From Alsobacter sp045348435 (GTDB lineage Bacteria; Pseudomonadota; Alphaproteobacteria; Rhizobiales; Beijerinckiaceae): a DNA stretch of 64,000 bases. Below, in pieces: positions 1-7,788 of the stretch. Below the pieces are notes generated by a model. The model saw only the letters and a list, made by a program, of their open reading frames with translations. It made no database searches and had not been told where the DNA came from. The position numbers and the translations under genes are program-made. Position 1 is the first letter of the stretch; every line of letters starts with the position of its first letter. Where the stretch lies: assembly GCF_045348435.1 (NCBI RefSeq), contig NZ_CP157484.1, forward strand, positions 4,960,001-5,024,000, given 5' to 3'.

Positions 1-188
1 CCGGAGCCGGACTCGCCGACCACGCACAGCGTCTTGCCGCGCTCCACCGTGAAGGACACGCCGTCCACGGCCTTCACGACGCCCGTGCGGGTGGGGAAAT
101 GCGTGACGAGGTCGCGCACCTCCAGCACCGCACGGGGCGGGGCCGCGAGGGCGTCGGCACGGCGGGAGGAGAGGTCCACGACGGTCAT
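1..188 (-). CDS. Oligopeptide-type ABC transporter ATP-binding protein (N-terminus, runs off the window)
   Basis: Only the first 62 or so residues are in the window. They contain the start of an ABC ATPase of the Opp/Dpp type, ending at the Walker A loop (VVGESGSG). It would power uptake through the two permeases encoded upstream in the same direction. The ATG overlaps the stop of the preceding permease gene (ATGA), which indicates translational coupling in one operon. The substrate cannot be told from this fragment; the neighbouring sugar genes suggest a carbohydrate rather than a peptide. Confidence 0.9.
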   Translation of the reverse strand, partial: MTVVDLSSRRADALAAPPRAVLEVRDLVTHFPTRTGVVKAVDGVSFTVERGKTLCVVGESGS

Positions 189-1312
189 TTGTTGTACGGA
201 TCAGCGGCGTCGCGCAGTCCGTCTCCCAGGAAGTTGAGGGCGATCACGGCGATCACCACGGCGACGCCCGGCGCAAACAGCCAGGGCGCGGTCGCGATGG
301 AGCGGATGTTCTGCGCCTCGCGCAGCAGCACGCCCCACGAGATGGTGGGCGGCTGCAGGCCAAGGCCGAGAAACGACAGGGACGTCTCGGCCAGGATCAT
401 GGCCGGGATCGCGAGCGTGATGGACGCGATGATGTGGCTGGCGAAGCTCGGCAGCATGTGCCGGAAGATGATGCGCCCCTCGGATGCGCCGTCGAGCCGC
501 GCGGCCGTGACGAACTCCTCCGTGCGCAGGCTGAGGAACCGGCCGCGCACCACGCGGGCGAGCTGCGCCCAGCCGGTCAGGCTCAGGATCACGGTGATCA
601 TGAAGTAGTTCAGCGTCGCCGGCCAATCCTGCGGCAGCGCCGCCGCCATGGCGAGCCAGATCGGGATCGTCGGCAGCGCCAGGATGAACTCGATGGTGCG
701 CTGGATCACGAAGTCGATCCGCCCGCCGTAATATCCGGAGATGCCGCCCAGCACGATGCCGAGCAGCAACGACAGGAACACGCCCACGAGGCCGACCGAC
801 AGCGAGATCTGCGTCCCCTGCATGATGCGGCTCCACACGCAGCGCCCGAGCCGGTCGGCGCCGAGCAGGAACAGCGGCTGCCGCGCCTCCGAGGAGACGA
901 ACAGGTGCGTGCGGGCGCTGAAAAGGCCCAGTACCGAATACTCGTACCCCTCGCCGAACATCGTCACGTAGATTTTGCGGCTCGTGTCCGGCACATGGAC
1001 GGCAGCGAGCGTCTGCGAATCGCGCTTCAGCGTCGTGGGATGGAAATACGGCCGGAACGCCCAGCTCCCGTCAGCTCCCCTGTCGATGAAGTGCAGCCCC
1101 TGCGGCGGCTGGTAGGCGGCCCGCGCGTTCTGCTGCGAGGGGTCGTTGATGGCGAAGAAGCCCGGGATCACGGCGATCAGGTAAAAGAACGCCGTCACCC
1201 ACAGCCCGATCATCGCCAGCCTGTGGCGCTTGAACGCCCACCAGACCAGCTGCCATTGCGACGCGACCGCGACCTTGCGCTCGTCGATGGCCGCGAAAGC
1301 GACGTCCGTCAT
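185..1312 (-). CDS. ABC transporter permease, OppC/DppC type
   Basis: This is a 375-residue inner-membrane permease of the binding-protein-dependent family. An N-terminal membrane segment at about residues 35-55 is followed by a roughly 100-residue periplasmic insert that makes it longer than classical OppC (about 300 residues). Then come the conserved transmembrane block and the coupling-loop region (ARLDGASEGRIIFRHMLP) that contacts the ATPase. It ends with the family signature FLGDGLRDAADP. It lies 4 nt downstream of the OppB-like gene and overlaps the ATPase gene by 4 nt, so the four genes form one operon. Long OppC forms with this insert occur in transporters whose binding proteins are also unusually large. 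Confidence 0.92.
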   Translation of the reverse strand: MTDVAFAAIDERKVAVASQWQLVWWAFKRHRLAMIGLWVTAFFYLIAVIPGFFAINDPSQQNARAAYQPPQGLHFIDRGADGSWAFRPYFHPTTLKRDSQTLAAVHVPDTSRKIYVTMFGEGYEYSVLGLFSARTHLFVSSEARQPLFLLGADRLGRCVWSRIMQGTQISLSVGLVGVFLSLLLGIVLGGISGYYGGRIDFVIQRTIEFILALPTIPIWLAMAAALPQDWPATLNYFMITVILSLTGWAQLARVVRGRFLSLRTEEFVTAARLDGASEGRIIFRHMLPSFASHIIASITLAIPAMILAETSLSFLGLGLQPPTISWGVLLREAQNIRSIATAPWLFAPGVAVVIAVIALNFLGDGLRDAADPYNK

Positions 1313-1316
1313 GCGC

Positions 1317-2303
1317 CTACTCCAGCCGGATGCGCGGGTCGACCAGCGCGAGCAGGATGTCGCTGATCAGGGAGCCGATCAGCGTGAGCGTGCAGATCAG
1401 CAGGATGAAGGCGCCGGCCAGGTACATGTCCTGGCTCATCAGCGATTGGAGCAGCAGAGGCCCGGCGGTGGGCAGGCTGAGCACGATCGCGACGATGATG
1501 GAGCCGGACACGAGGTTGGGCAGCAGCCACGCGATGGTGGAGATGAAGGGGTTGAGCGCCAGCCGCACCGGGTACTTCATCAGGAGCCGAAACTCCGACA
1601 GCCCCTTGGCGCGCGCCGTGGTGACGTAGGCCTTGTTAAGCTCGTCCAGCATGTTGGCGCGCATCACCCGGATGAGGCTCGCGGTGCCCGACACCGCCAG
1701 GATGATCACCGGGATCCAGAGATGGCCCATGAGGTCCCACACCTTGGCGAGGCTCCAGGGCGCGGCGAGATACTGCTCGGAGAACAGCCCGCCGACTTCC
1801 TGCCCCCACTCCACGGCCGCGAGGTACATCAGCACCAGCGCCAGCAGGAAGGACGGGATCGCAAGGCCCAGGAAGGAAAAGAACGTCGCGATGTAATCGC
1901 CGATCGAATATTTGCGCACCGCCGAGAAGATGCCGATCGGCAAGGCGAGCCCCCACGTCGCCAGCAGTGTCGCGAAGGTCAGCACCAGCGTGAGCGCCAT
2001 GCGCTCCCAGATCAGGTCGCCGACGGGCTGCTGCCACTCGAAGCTGAGCCCGAAATCGCCGCGCAGCAGGATGCCGCTGATCCATTTCCAGTACTGGATG
2101 ATCATTGGCTGATCGAGCCCGAACCGGGCGCGCAGGTCCGCGGCCGTGTTCTGGTCCACGACCTCGTTGGAGGCCGCCAACGTGGCGATGTAGGTCGTCA
2201 CGTAGTCGCCCGGCGGCAACTGGATGAGCACGAAAGCCATGAAGCTGATGACCACCAGCGAGGGGATCATCCACAGCACGCGCTTGGCGATGAACTTGAG
2301 CAT
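1317..2303 (-). CDS. ABC transporter permease, OppB/DppB type
   Basis: This 328-residue membrane protein starts MLKFIAKRVLWMIPSL, as is typical of OppB/DppB permeases. It has about six membrane segments and the cytoplasmic coupling motif (VTTARAKGLSEFRLL) near residues 220-240. It pairs with the OppC-like permease just downstream to form the pore of a multi-component importer. A 107-base palindromic repeat separates it from the binding-protein gene upstream. Confidence 0.93.
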   Translation of the reverse strand: MLKFIAKRVLWMIPSLVVISFMAFVLIQLPPGDYVTTYIATLAASNEVVDQNTAADLRARFGLDQPMIIQYWKWISGILLRGDFGLSFEWQQPVGDLIWERMALTLVLTFATLLATWGLALPIGIFSAVRKYSIGDYIATFFSFLGLAIPSFLLALVLMYLAAVEWGQEVGGLFSEQYLAAPWSLAKVWDLMGHLWIPVIILAVSGTASLIRVMRANMLDELNKAYVTTARAKGLSEFRLLMKYPVRLALNPFISTIAWLLPNLVSGSIIVAIVLSLPTAGPLLLQSLMSQDMYLAGAFILLICTLTLIGSLISDILLALVDPRIRLE

Positions 2304-2333
2304 GCGGGGCCCTTTGCGGTCCGAACCCGCTCC

Positions 2334-2440
2334 GTCATCCCCGGCGGCGCGAAGCGCCGGGAAGGGGATCCAGCCGATCGTTTCCGAAGAGACTGGATCC
2401 CCTTCCCCTCCGCCGCTTCGCGGTTACGGCCGGGGATGAC
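2334..2440. repeat. Intergenic palindromic repeat element
   Basis: Two arms face each other. The left arm (2334-2373) starts GTCATCCCCGGC and ends GGGATCCAG. The right arm (2393-2440) starts CTGGATCCCC and ends GGGGATGAC. Each arm also has a small internal GCG/CGC stem. The element fills the gap between the binding-protein and permease genes. It resembles the extragenic palindromes seen in many Hyphomicrobiales genomes. Its RNA would fold strongly and may lower permease expression relative to the binding protein. I saw no second copy in this window. Confidence 0.8.
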
Positions 2441-2451
2441 AGCGAGTGGCG

Positions 2452-4407
2452 CTACGTCGTGAAGTAGAACTGCTGCGGCAGCGCCGGGCCGGGGTTCGGC
2501 CAGGTCCAGGCGTTCGGGTACTTCTCGGGCACGTTCTTCAGGTTCGTCTTGACGACGCCGAAATTGTTGACCGCCAGGCACACGCCCATGGTCTCGAAGG
2601 CGTCGGCCGCGAGATCGAAGACCTGCTTCATGATCTCGCCGCGCTTCTTCAGGTCCGACGTCGCGCGGGCGTCGTCGAACAGCTTCATGCGCTGCTTCTG
2701 GCCGTCCGGCGGCTCCTGCCCGTCCTTGCCGCCAGACACGTACCAGAGCGTCCACGGCACGGCGTAGCGCGAGCCCTGCGGATGCTGGGCGAAGTAGTCG
2801 CGCGGGTCGAGCATGGGATCGAGCCCGCCGGGGCCCGGCCACACGGCCGCGTCATGGTCGTTGTTGTCGCCCCGCGTGTAGTAGAGCGCGCGCTCGATGG
2901 TGTTCACCTTCATGTCGACGCCGATGTCGGCCCAGTGGCGCTTCACCAGCTCCAGCACGTCCACGAGGTCGGGATACAGCGTCGGGATCACGTCGATCGC
3001 GAAGAACACCTTCTGGCCGTCCGGCCGCAGGCGCATGCCCTGCGCGTCCTTCTTGTTGTAGCCGAGCTTGTCCAGCATGGCGTTGGCCTTGGCCTTGTCG
3101 AACTCGGTGTACTGGCGGCCGAGCTTCTCGTTGAACCAGGGATGACCCGGCCGCGGCCCGGCCTGGTAGGGCTCGGACTGGCCCAGATACACGATGTCGA
3201 TGATCTCCTTGCGGTCCATGCCGAGCGAGAGCGCCTGCCGGAACTCCTTGTTGCCCAGCATCTCGCGCATTTTCGGGTCTTTGTGCGTGATGTTGAAGTA
3301 GATCTGGCACTGCTGCGACGAGGACGCGATCAGCTCGACCAGCCTGTAGCCGCCCTTCTTCATGTTCTGCGACAAGGTCGGCTTGTTCTGCAGCGTGTCG
3401 ATGTGCCGGTCCTGGATGTCGAGGCGGCCCGACACGGCGTCCAGCATCAGCGATTCCACGTCCTGCGAGATCGAGAACGAGATCCGGTCGATATAGGGGA
3501 GCTGGTTCCCCTCCGTGTCGACCTGCCAGAAATAGGGATTGCGCTCCATGGTGACGCGCGTCGCGCCGCCCGTGTAGGGCTCCTTCACCACCCACGGGTC
3601 GATGGTCGGCTTGTCCGGGTTGCCCCAGCGCGACGGGATCTCGATGTCGCCGCACTTGATGCGAAACAGCGCGCCCCAATCGGAGACGTTGGCCTGCTTC
3701 ACGAGGTCGGCGACGGCCGGGTTATATTTGGGGTGGAACTGGCCACAGTAGTGCTTGGGAAACAGCGTCGGGTGCTGGCCGAGCGGCGTCGCCATGAGGT
3801 CCAGGAACAGCGCGTACGGGCTCGCGAAGGTGAACTTCACCGTCGTCTCGTCCACCTTGGTGGCCGTTCCGGCCTTGCCGGCGATCACGAGCGGGCTCGG
3901 GACGGACTTGTAAAGCTCCGAGTTCTTGGCGCAGTCCTCCACCGCAAACACGATGTCGTCAGCCGTGAAGGGCTTGCCGTCCGACCACTTCATGCCCTTG
4001 CGCAGGAAGAAGGTGAATTCGGTGGAGTCGGCGTTCACCTCCCAGCGCTCCGCCACGTTGGGGAGCGGCTCGGTGAACTGCAGGTTCCAGCGCACGAGGC
4101 CCTGGTTGCCGACCATCCGCAGGATCCCGTTATGGTCGGCGCTGCCGCGCAACCCGCGGCGCAGCGAGCCGCCATAGACGCCCACCTTCTCAAAGGGCGT
4201 CACCACCATGGGCTTCTCGGGCAGGCGTTGCGCCAGTGCGGCGAGCTTGCCCTCGCCGACGAGCTTGGCCAGCGCCGGCGCTTCCTTGCCGGCAGCCTGC
4301 GCCCGCAGCGCGCCCGGCAGAACCGTCATGGCGGCCGCGCCCGCCAGGCCCTGGAGGACCCTGCGGCGCGCGAGCCGAGGCCCGGCTTCGTCCTTCGTGC
4401 TGGTCAT
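2452..4407 (-). CDS. ABC transporter substrate-binding protein (family 5, Tat-exported)
   Basis: This 651-residue periplasmic solute-binding protein belongs to the SBP_bac_5 (oligopeptide/nickel/glycoside) family. The N-terminus holds a twin-arginine signal (ARRRVLQGLAGAAAM) ending near AQA. The mature part contains family motifs such as EFTFFLRKGMKWSDGKPFTADD at about residues 130-150. It is about 100 residues longer than peptide-binding DppA/OppA. It heads the importer operon. The flanking aldose epimerase and glucarate-dehydratase genes make a sugar or sugar-acid ligand plausible, but that is inference from context. Confidence 0.92.
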   Translation of the reverse strand: MTSTKDEAGPRLARRRVLQGLAGAAAMTVLPGALRAQAAGKEAPALAKLVGEGKLAALAQRLPEKPMVVTPFEKVGVYGGSLRRGLRGSADHNGILRMVGNQGLVRWNLQFTEPLPNVAERWEVNADSTEFTFFLRKGMKWSDGKPFTADDIVFAVEDCAKNSELYKSVPSPLVIAGKAGTATKVDETTVKFTFASPYALFLDLMATPLGQHPTLFPKHYCGQFHPKYNPAVADLVKQANVSDWGALFRIKCGDIEIPSRWGNPDKPTIDPWVVKEPYTGGATRVTMERNPYFWQVDTEGNQLPYIDRISFSISQDVESLMLDAVSGRLDIQDRHIDTLQNKPTLSQNMKKGGYRLVELIASSSQQCQIYFNITHKDPKMREMLGNKEFRQALSLGMDRKEIIDIVYLGQSEPYQAGPRPGHPWFNEKLGRQYTEFDKAKANAMLDKLGYNKKDAQGMRLRPDGQKVFFAIDVIPTLYPDLVDVLELVKRHWADIGVDMKVNTIERALYYTRGDNNDHDAAVWPGPGGLDPMLDPRDYFAQHPQGSRYAVPWTLWYVSGGKDGQEPPDGQKQRMKLFDDARATSDLKKRGEIMKQVFDLAADAFETMGVCLAVNNFGVVKTNLKNVPEKYPNAWTWPNPGPALPQQFYFTT

Positions 4408-4476
4408 GTCTCGTCTCCTCCCTGGGTCGGCGTCGTTGCGCCGTTTCGTCGATCTTGGGCCGAACGGGTCGGCTTG

Positions 4477-5415
4477 TCATTCCAGCGTAAGCGTCATGCT
4501 CCCGCTGACCGTCTCGCCCGGCCGGGCTGTCCGAATCCCGGTCGCCGGGACGTCGCGGGCGGCCAGGTTGAAGGCGTCCGCGACATGGCTCACCGGCTCG
4601 ATACACGCATAGGCCCCGCCGTCGGGCGTGTGGAACACGAGCTGGTCCAGGGCGCCCGATCCGGCGATCAGCACCCGCCCGCCGTCTTGGCGCGCGATCT
4701 CGGCGCGCCCGTCCCAGCCCGACAGGTAGCGGGTGACGCCCTCCGGCCCATGCGGACGGTCGTACCGGACCTCCCCCGGCGGCAACGGCGCCGACGCGGT
4801 CGCGCAGCCGGCGTCGTCCTGCGCCCATTCATGCGTCGCCGTGAACCGGATCCGGTCGCCCTGCGCGATCGCCAGATAGGGATGCAGCCCGAGCCCTACC
4901 GGCATTGCGGACCCGGGGTCGTCATTGCGGATCGCGAGGTCGACCGTGAGCCCCTCCGGCGTGAGGCTCACGGTCTGGGTCGCCGTAAAGGCCCAGGGCC
5001 ACGCGTCCGGCGTATGCGCGTAGGTCATCACGGCTGCGGCCGGGCCACAGAGCGCCAGGCTCCAGGGCCGGAGCTGCGAAAAACCGTGCAGCGCGTGCGG
5101 CGGGCAGGCCGGGTGCGCCGGCAGGCGGATCTCCCGCCCTCCAAACTCGAAGCGTCCGTCGCGGATGCGGTTGGAGAAGGGGGCCAGCGGGTAGCAGCCG
5201 GCCTTTGGCCAGGCTTCGGGCGGAAACGGCGCGTCCGCCATCGGCACCAGGATGTCGATGGGACCGCTTTCGTTTTCACGCCAGAAGCTGGCGATGCGGC
5301 CGCCCTGTGCCGGCGCAAGCGCCACGCGCAGCGCCCCCGCGGCCAGGACGGGCCTGCCCGTCGCCCCCTCGTCGTTCCCGCTCCCTGGCCCCTGTCGAGC
5401 TGTGGTCCCGCGCAA
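4477..5415 (-). CDS. Aldose 1-epimerase (GalM-like mutarotase)
   Basis: This 312-residue protein belongs to the galactose-mutarotase fold family, which interconverts alpha and beta anomers of free sugars. Recognisable features are the N-terminal region GGRIASFW, the substrate-loop region YPLAPFSNRIRDG and PHALHGF with the conserved His near residue 105, and a later conserved LGLHPYLA. The first codon appears to be TTG; no ATG or GTG lies near it and a stop is found shortly upstream, so the exact start is uncertain. It lies 69 nt before the importer operon on the same strand, which supports a carbohydrate ligand for that importer. Confidence 0.85.
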   Translation of the reverse strand: MRGTTARQGPGSGNDEGATGRPVLAAGALRVALAPAQGGRIASFWRENESGPIDILVPMADAPFPPEAWPKAGCYPLAPFSNRIRDGRFEFGGREIRLPAHPACPPHALHGFSQLRPWSLALCGPAAAVMTYAHTPDAWPWAFTATQTVSLTPEGLTVDLAIRNDDPGSAMPVGLGLHPYLAIAQGDRIRFTATHEWAQDDAGCATASAPLPPGEVRYDRPHGPEGVTRYLSGWDGRAEIARQDGGRVLIAGSGALDQLVFHTPDGGAYACIEPVSHVADAFNLAARDVPATGIRTARPGETVSGSMTLTLE

Positions 5416-5427
5416 CGCTTGATCCGG

Positions 5428-5457
5428 CCTTCAAACTTGATATTTCAGATTTGAAGG
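5428..5457. promoter_or_regulatory. 30-bp inverted repeat, candidate operator
   Basis: A perfect 8-bp inverted repeat, CCTTCAAA and TTTGAAGG, is separated by 14 AT-rich bases. It sits between the divergent aldose-epimerase/importer operon and the glucarate-dehydratase gene. The low GC, the position and the symmetry suggest a binding site for a dimeric repressor controlling both sides. No regulator gene is visible in the window. Confidence 0.5.
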
Positions 5458-5535
5458 GAGCCAGCGGCGCTGTCAATCGCGGGAGTTGATGCGATTTGAT
5501 GGCGCGGACGGATCGGCTCTCACGGGGGAGGACGC

Positions 5536-6804
5536 ATGAGCAGGGCGGATCATCGCATCGCGGGCGTCCGGGTGACCGCGATCGCGTTCAGGGACCCGCC
5601 GCTCCTCAACGTGGCGGGCGTGCACGAGCCATGGGCGCTGCGCAGCATCATCGAGGTCGAGCTGGAAAATGGCCTCGTCGGGCTGGGCGAAAGCTATGGC
5701 GACCTCGCCACGCTGGCCGACCTGGAGCGCGTGCGCGCCGCGCTGGTCGGCCTCTCTCCATTCGATCTGAACGGCCTGACCCAGGCCGTGTACGGCGCCG
5801 TGCCGCCGATCGGCGATCCTGGCGCTCTCTTCCCGCCCGCCGGCGACAAGGCCCGGGCGACGACCGTCGGGGCTTTCGAGGTGGCGTTCCTGGACCTCCA
5901 GGGCCAGATCGCCGGCTTGCCCCTGCACGCGATCCTGGGCGGCGCGGTGCGCGACCGCGTGCCCTATAGCGCCTATCTGTTCTACAAATTCGCCCAGCAT
6001 CGGGATGCGCCCGACCCCTCGGACGACTGGGGCGAGGTGCTGACGCCCGAGCAGATAGTCGGCGAGGCGCGGCGCATGGTCGACCAGTACGGCTTCGGCT
6101 CGATCAAGCTGAAGGCCGGCGTCTTCGAACCGGACGCCGAGATCGACGCCCTCGAGGCGCTGCGCGCCGCGTTCCCCGGCCATCCGCTGCGCATCGACCC
6201 GAATGGCGGCTGGTCGGTCGAGACCACGCGCCGGCTCATGCCGCGGCTCGACGGGCTGCTCGAATACTGCGAGGATCCGGTCAACAGCCTGCACGAGATG
6301 GGCGAGGTCGCCACCTTCGCCCCGATGCCGCTCGCCACCAACATGTGCACGATCGCGTTCGGGCATATCCCCGAGACGATCCGCCTCAACGCCGTCCAGG
6401 TGATCCTGTCGGATCACCATTACTGGGGCGGGCTGCGAGCGACCCAGCACCTGGCCTGGATCGGCCGCGTCTTCGGCCTCGGGATCTCCATGCACTCCAA
6501 TTCGCATCTGGGAGTCAGCCTCGCCGCGATGACGCATGTGGGCGTAACGATCCCCAACCTGGCTTACGCCTGCGACACCCATTATCCGTGGCAGTCCGAC
6601 GAGGTCATCGAGGGCGGGAAACTCGCCATCACGGGCGGCGCCCTGGCGCCGCCAACGGGGCCAGGCCTCGGCGTCCGCCTCGATCGTGCGGCCCTGGCGC
6701 GCCTGCACCGGAACTATGTCGAATGCGGGCTGCGCAAGCGCGACGATGCGGCCGAGATGCGCAAATACGATCCCGGCTTCAATCCGGCCCGTCCCCGCTT
6801 CTGA
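5536..6804 (+). CDS. gudD: Glucarate dehydratase-like enolase-superfamily enzyme
   Basis: This 422-residue member of the mandelate-racemase/enolase superfamily most resembles D-glucarate dehydratase, which makes 5-keto-4-deoxyglucarate. The KxK catalytic pair is K191/K193 (SIKLK). Metal ligands are D221 (IDPNGG), E246 (YCEDP) and probably N269 (ATNM). The Asp-His dyad is D293 (LSDHHYWGG) and H320 (ISMHSNSHLG). The N-terminal DPPLLNVAGVHEPWALR is typical of this subgroup. A GGGAGG ribosome site precedes the ATG. It is divergent from the importer and epimerase genes. The exact sugar diacid is not proven. Confidence 0.85.
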   Translation: MSRADHRIAGVRVTAIAFRDPPLLNVAGVHEPWALRSIIEVELENGLVGLGESYGDLATLADLERVRAALVGLSPFDLNGLTQAVYGAVPPIGDPGALFPPAGDKARATTVGAFEVAFLDLQGQIAGLPLHAILGGAVRDRVPYSAYLFYKFAQHRDAPDPSDDWGEVLTPEQIVGEARRMVDQYGFGSIKLKAGVFEPDAEIDALEALRAAFPGHPLRIDPNGGWSVETTRRLMPRLDGLLEYCEDPVNSLHEMGEVATFAPMPLATNMCTIAFGHIPETIRLNAVQVILSDHHYWGGLRATQHLAWIGRVFGLGISMHSNSHLGVSLAAMTHVGVTIPNLAYACDTHYPWQSDEVIEGGKLAITGGALAPPTGPGLGVRLDRAALARLHRNYVECGLRKRDDAAEMRKYDPGFNPARPRF

Positions 6805-6827
6805 GGCGGAACGCCAGCCGGCTCCGA

Positions 6828-7166
6828 TCAGCTCTCACGGACCTCCACGAAGGCGGCCGGCTCGCAGGCCGCGATCATCGCGTCGATGACGTCCTGGTCG
6901 TCGCCGTCCTTGATCTTCGGGTAGTCGTCCGGCGCCAGATAGACGAGATAGCCGAGCACGTCGTTCAGCGCCGCGCTGGGATGCTCCTGGGCGTAGCTGC
7001 GCTGGCCCTCCACGGTGAGGTCGTCATAGCGACGGACGGCGTCGAGGGGGCTCTCCTCGCGGGGCGGACCGTCGAGATCGAGCGTATCGGCGACGATCGA
7101 GCCCGTGACGTTGTCCAGAATGATGTAGCGGGGCACATGCCTCTCCAAGTTGCTTACGAAGGTCAT
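6828..7166 (-). CDS. Hypothetical protein, 112 aa
   Basis: This is an acidic soluble protein of 112 residues without a signal peptide or membrane segment. It contains PRYIILDNVTGSIVADTLDLDG and a C-terminal acidic stretch (DGDDQDVIDAMIAACEP). I do not recognise the family. It is convergent with the glucarate-dehydratase gene. Codon use is like that of its neighbours, so it is probably real. An alternative start at the GTG before PRYII is possible. Confidence 0.6.
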   Translation of the reverse strand: MTFVSNLERHVPRYIILDNVTGSIVADTLDLDGPPREESPLDAVRRYDDLTVEGQRSYAQEHPSAALNDVLGYLVYLAPDDYPKIKDGDDQDVIDAMIAACEPAAFVEVRES

Positions 7167-7548
7167 TGCACCTCAATACACCGGCGCGCGCAATCATCGC
7201 GCCGACCTGGGAAGAAATCACCGTCCAGCAAGCGCGCCCGCGGACCTCGGGCGCGAGCGGGACGCTTGCTGAAAGCGTCGAATGCTGGCTAAGTGCCAGC
7301 GTGCGTCGCGAAGCCTGTCTCTGGCGAGCGAAGGCCGGCTGACCGTCCGGGGCGAGGATGTCTTGATCCGGTCTGGCTTGCAGCAGGCCCAAGTTGGCGG
7401 CGCACGTCATTGCGGGCTGCAGTCCTGGCCTTTTCGGCGAGAGGGGCTGCAGCGCTACGAAGGGATGTTTTATCCTGACGTCTGCTGGCCCGGCGCGGTT
7501 TGGCGAAGCCCGATCGCGCTCCCGGCGACGCCGGACTTTGAGGTCGGC
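7167..7548. other. Intergenic stretch without a recognised gene
   Basis: About 380 bases lie between the start of the minus-strand hypothetical gene and the small plus-strand gene at 7549. An open frame runs through part of it in frame with the small gene, but its composition (Arg/Cys-rich, no ribosome site) does not look coding. It must hold the promoters of both flanking genes. I see no clear terminator, repeat or RNA. Confidence 0.4.
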
Positions 7549-7788
7549 ATGAATCAGGTCGAGCGCCTGCAGCACATTCAATCCCTATGCATCAGCGCAA
7601 GGCGGCTTGCGTCCTCCCAACGCGAACCCATGGTGGCGAGCTTCCTCGACATGCTCCTTCTGGAGCTGGGCGACCAGATTGCTCGGATCCCGGGCAGCCG
7701 CGTGCCCGCTTCCCCGCGTCGCCCTGCCGCACCGCCCGACTATCGGGCTGGCGTCGAGGATCCGGCGCCGGGCGGCCTCAGCCCGTGA
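7549..7788 (+). CDS. Small conserved-looking hypothetical protein, 79 aa
   Basis: The likely start is the ATG giving MNQVERLQHIQSLC. The first 45 residues form an amphipathic helical region (REPMVASFLDMLLLELGDQIA) followed by a Pro/Arg-rich tail. No family is recognised. The last 11 bases overlap the 3' end of ndvA on the other strand. A longer upstream frame exists but lacks coding character. Confidence 0.5.
   Translation: MNQVERLQHIQSLCISARRLASSQREPMVASFLDMLLLELGDQIARIPGSRVPASPRRPAAPPDYRAGVEDPAPGGLSP

Noticed and set aside
2446..5454. A 1002-codon open frame on the plus strand
   Set aside because: It lies antisense to the binding-protein and epimerase genes. It is His/Arg/Gly-rich without motifs, as expected for high-GC antisense frames.
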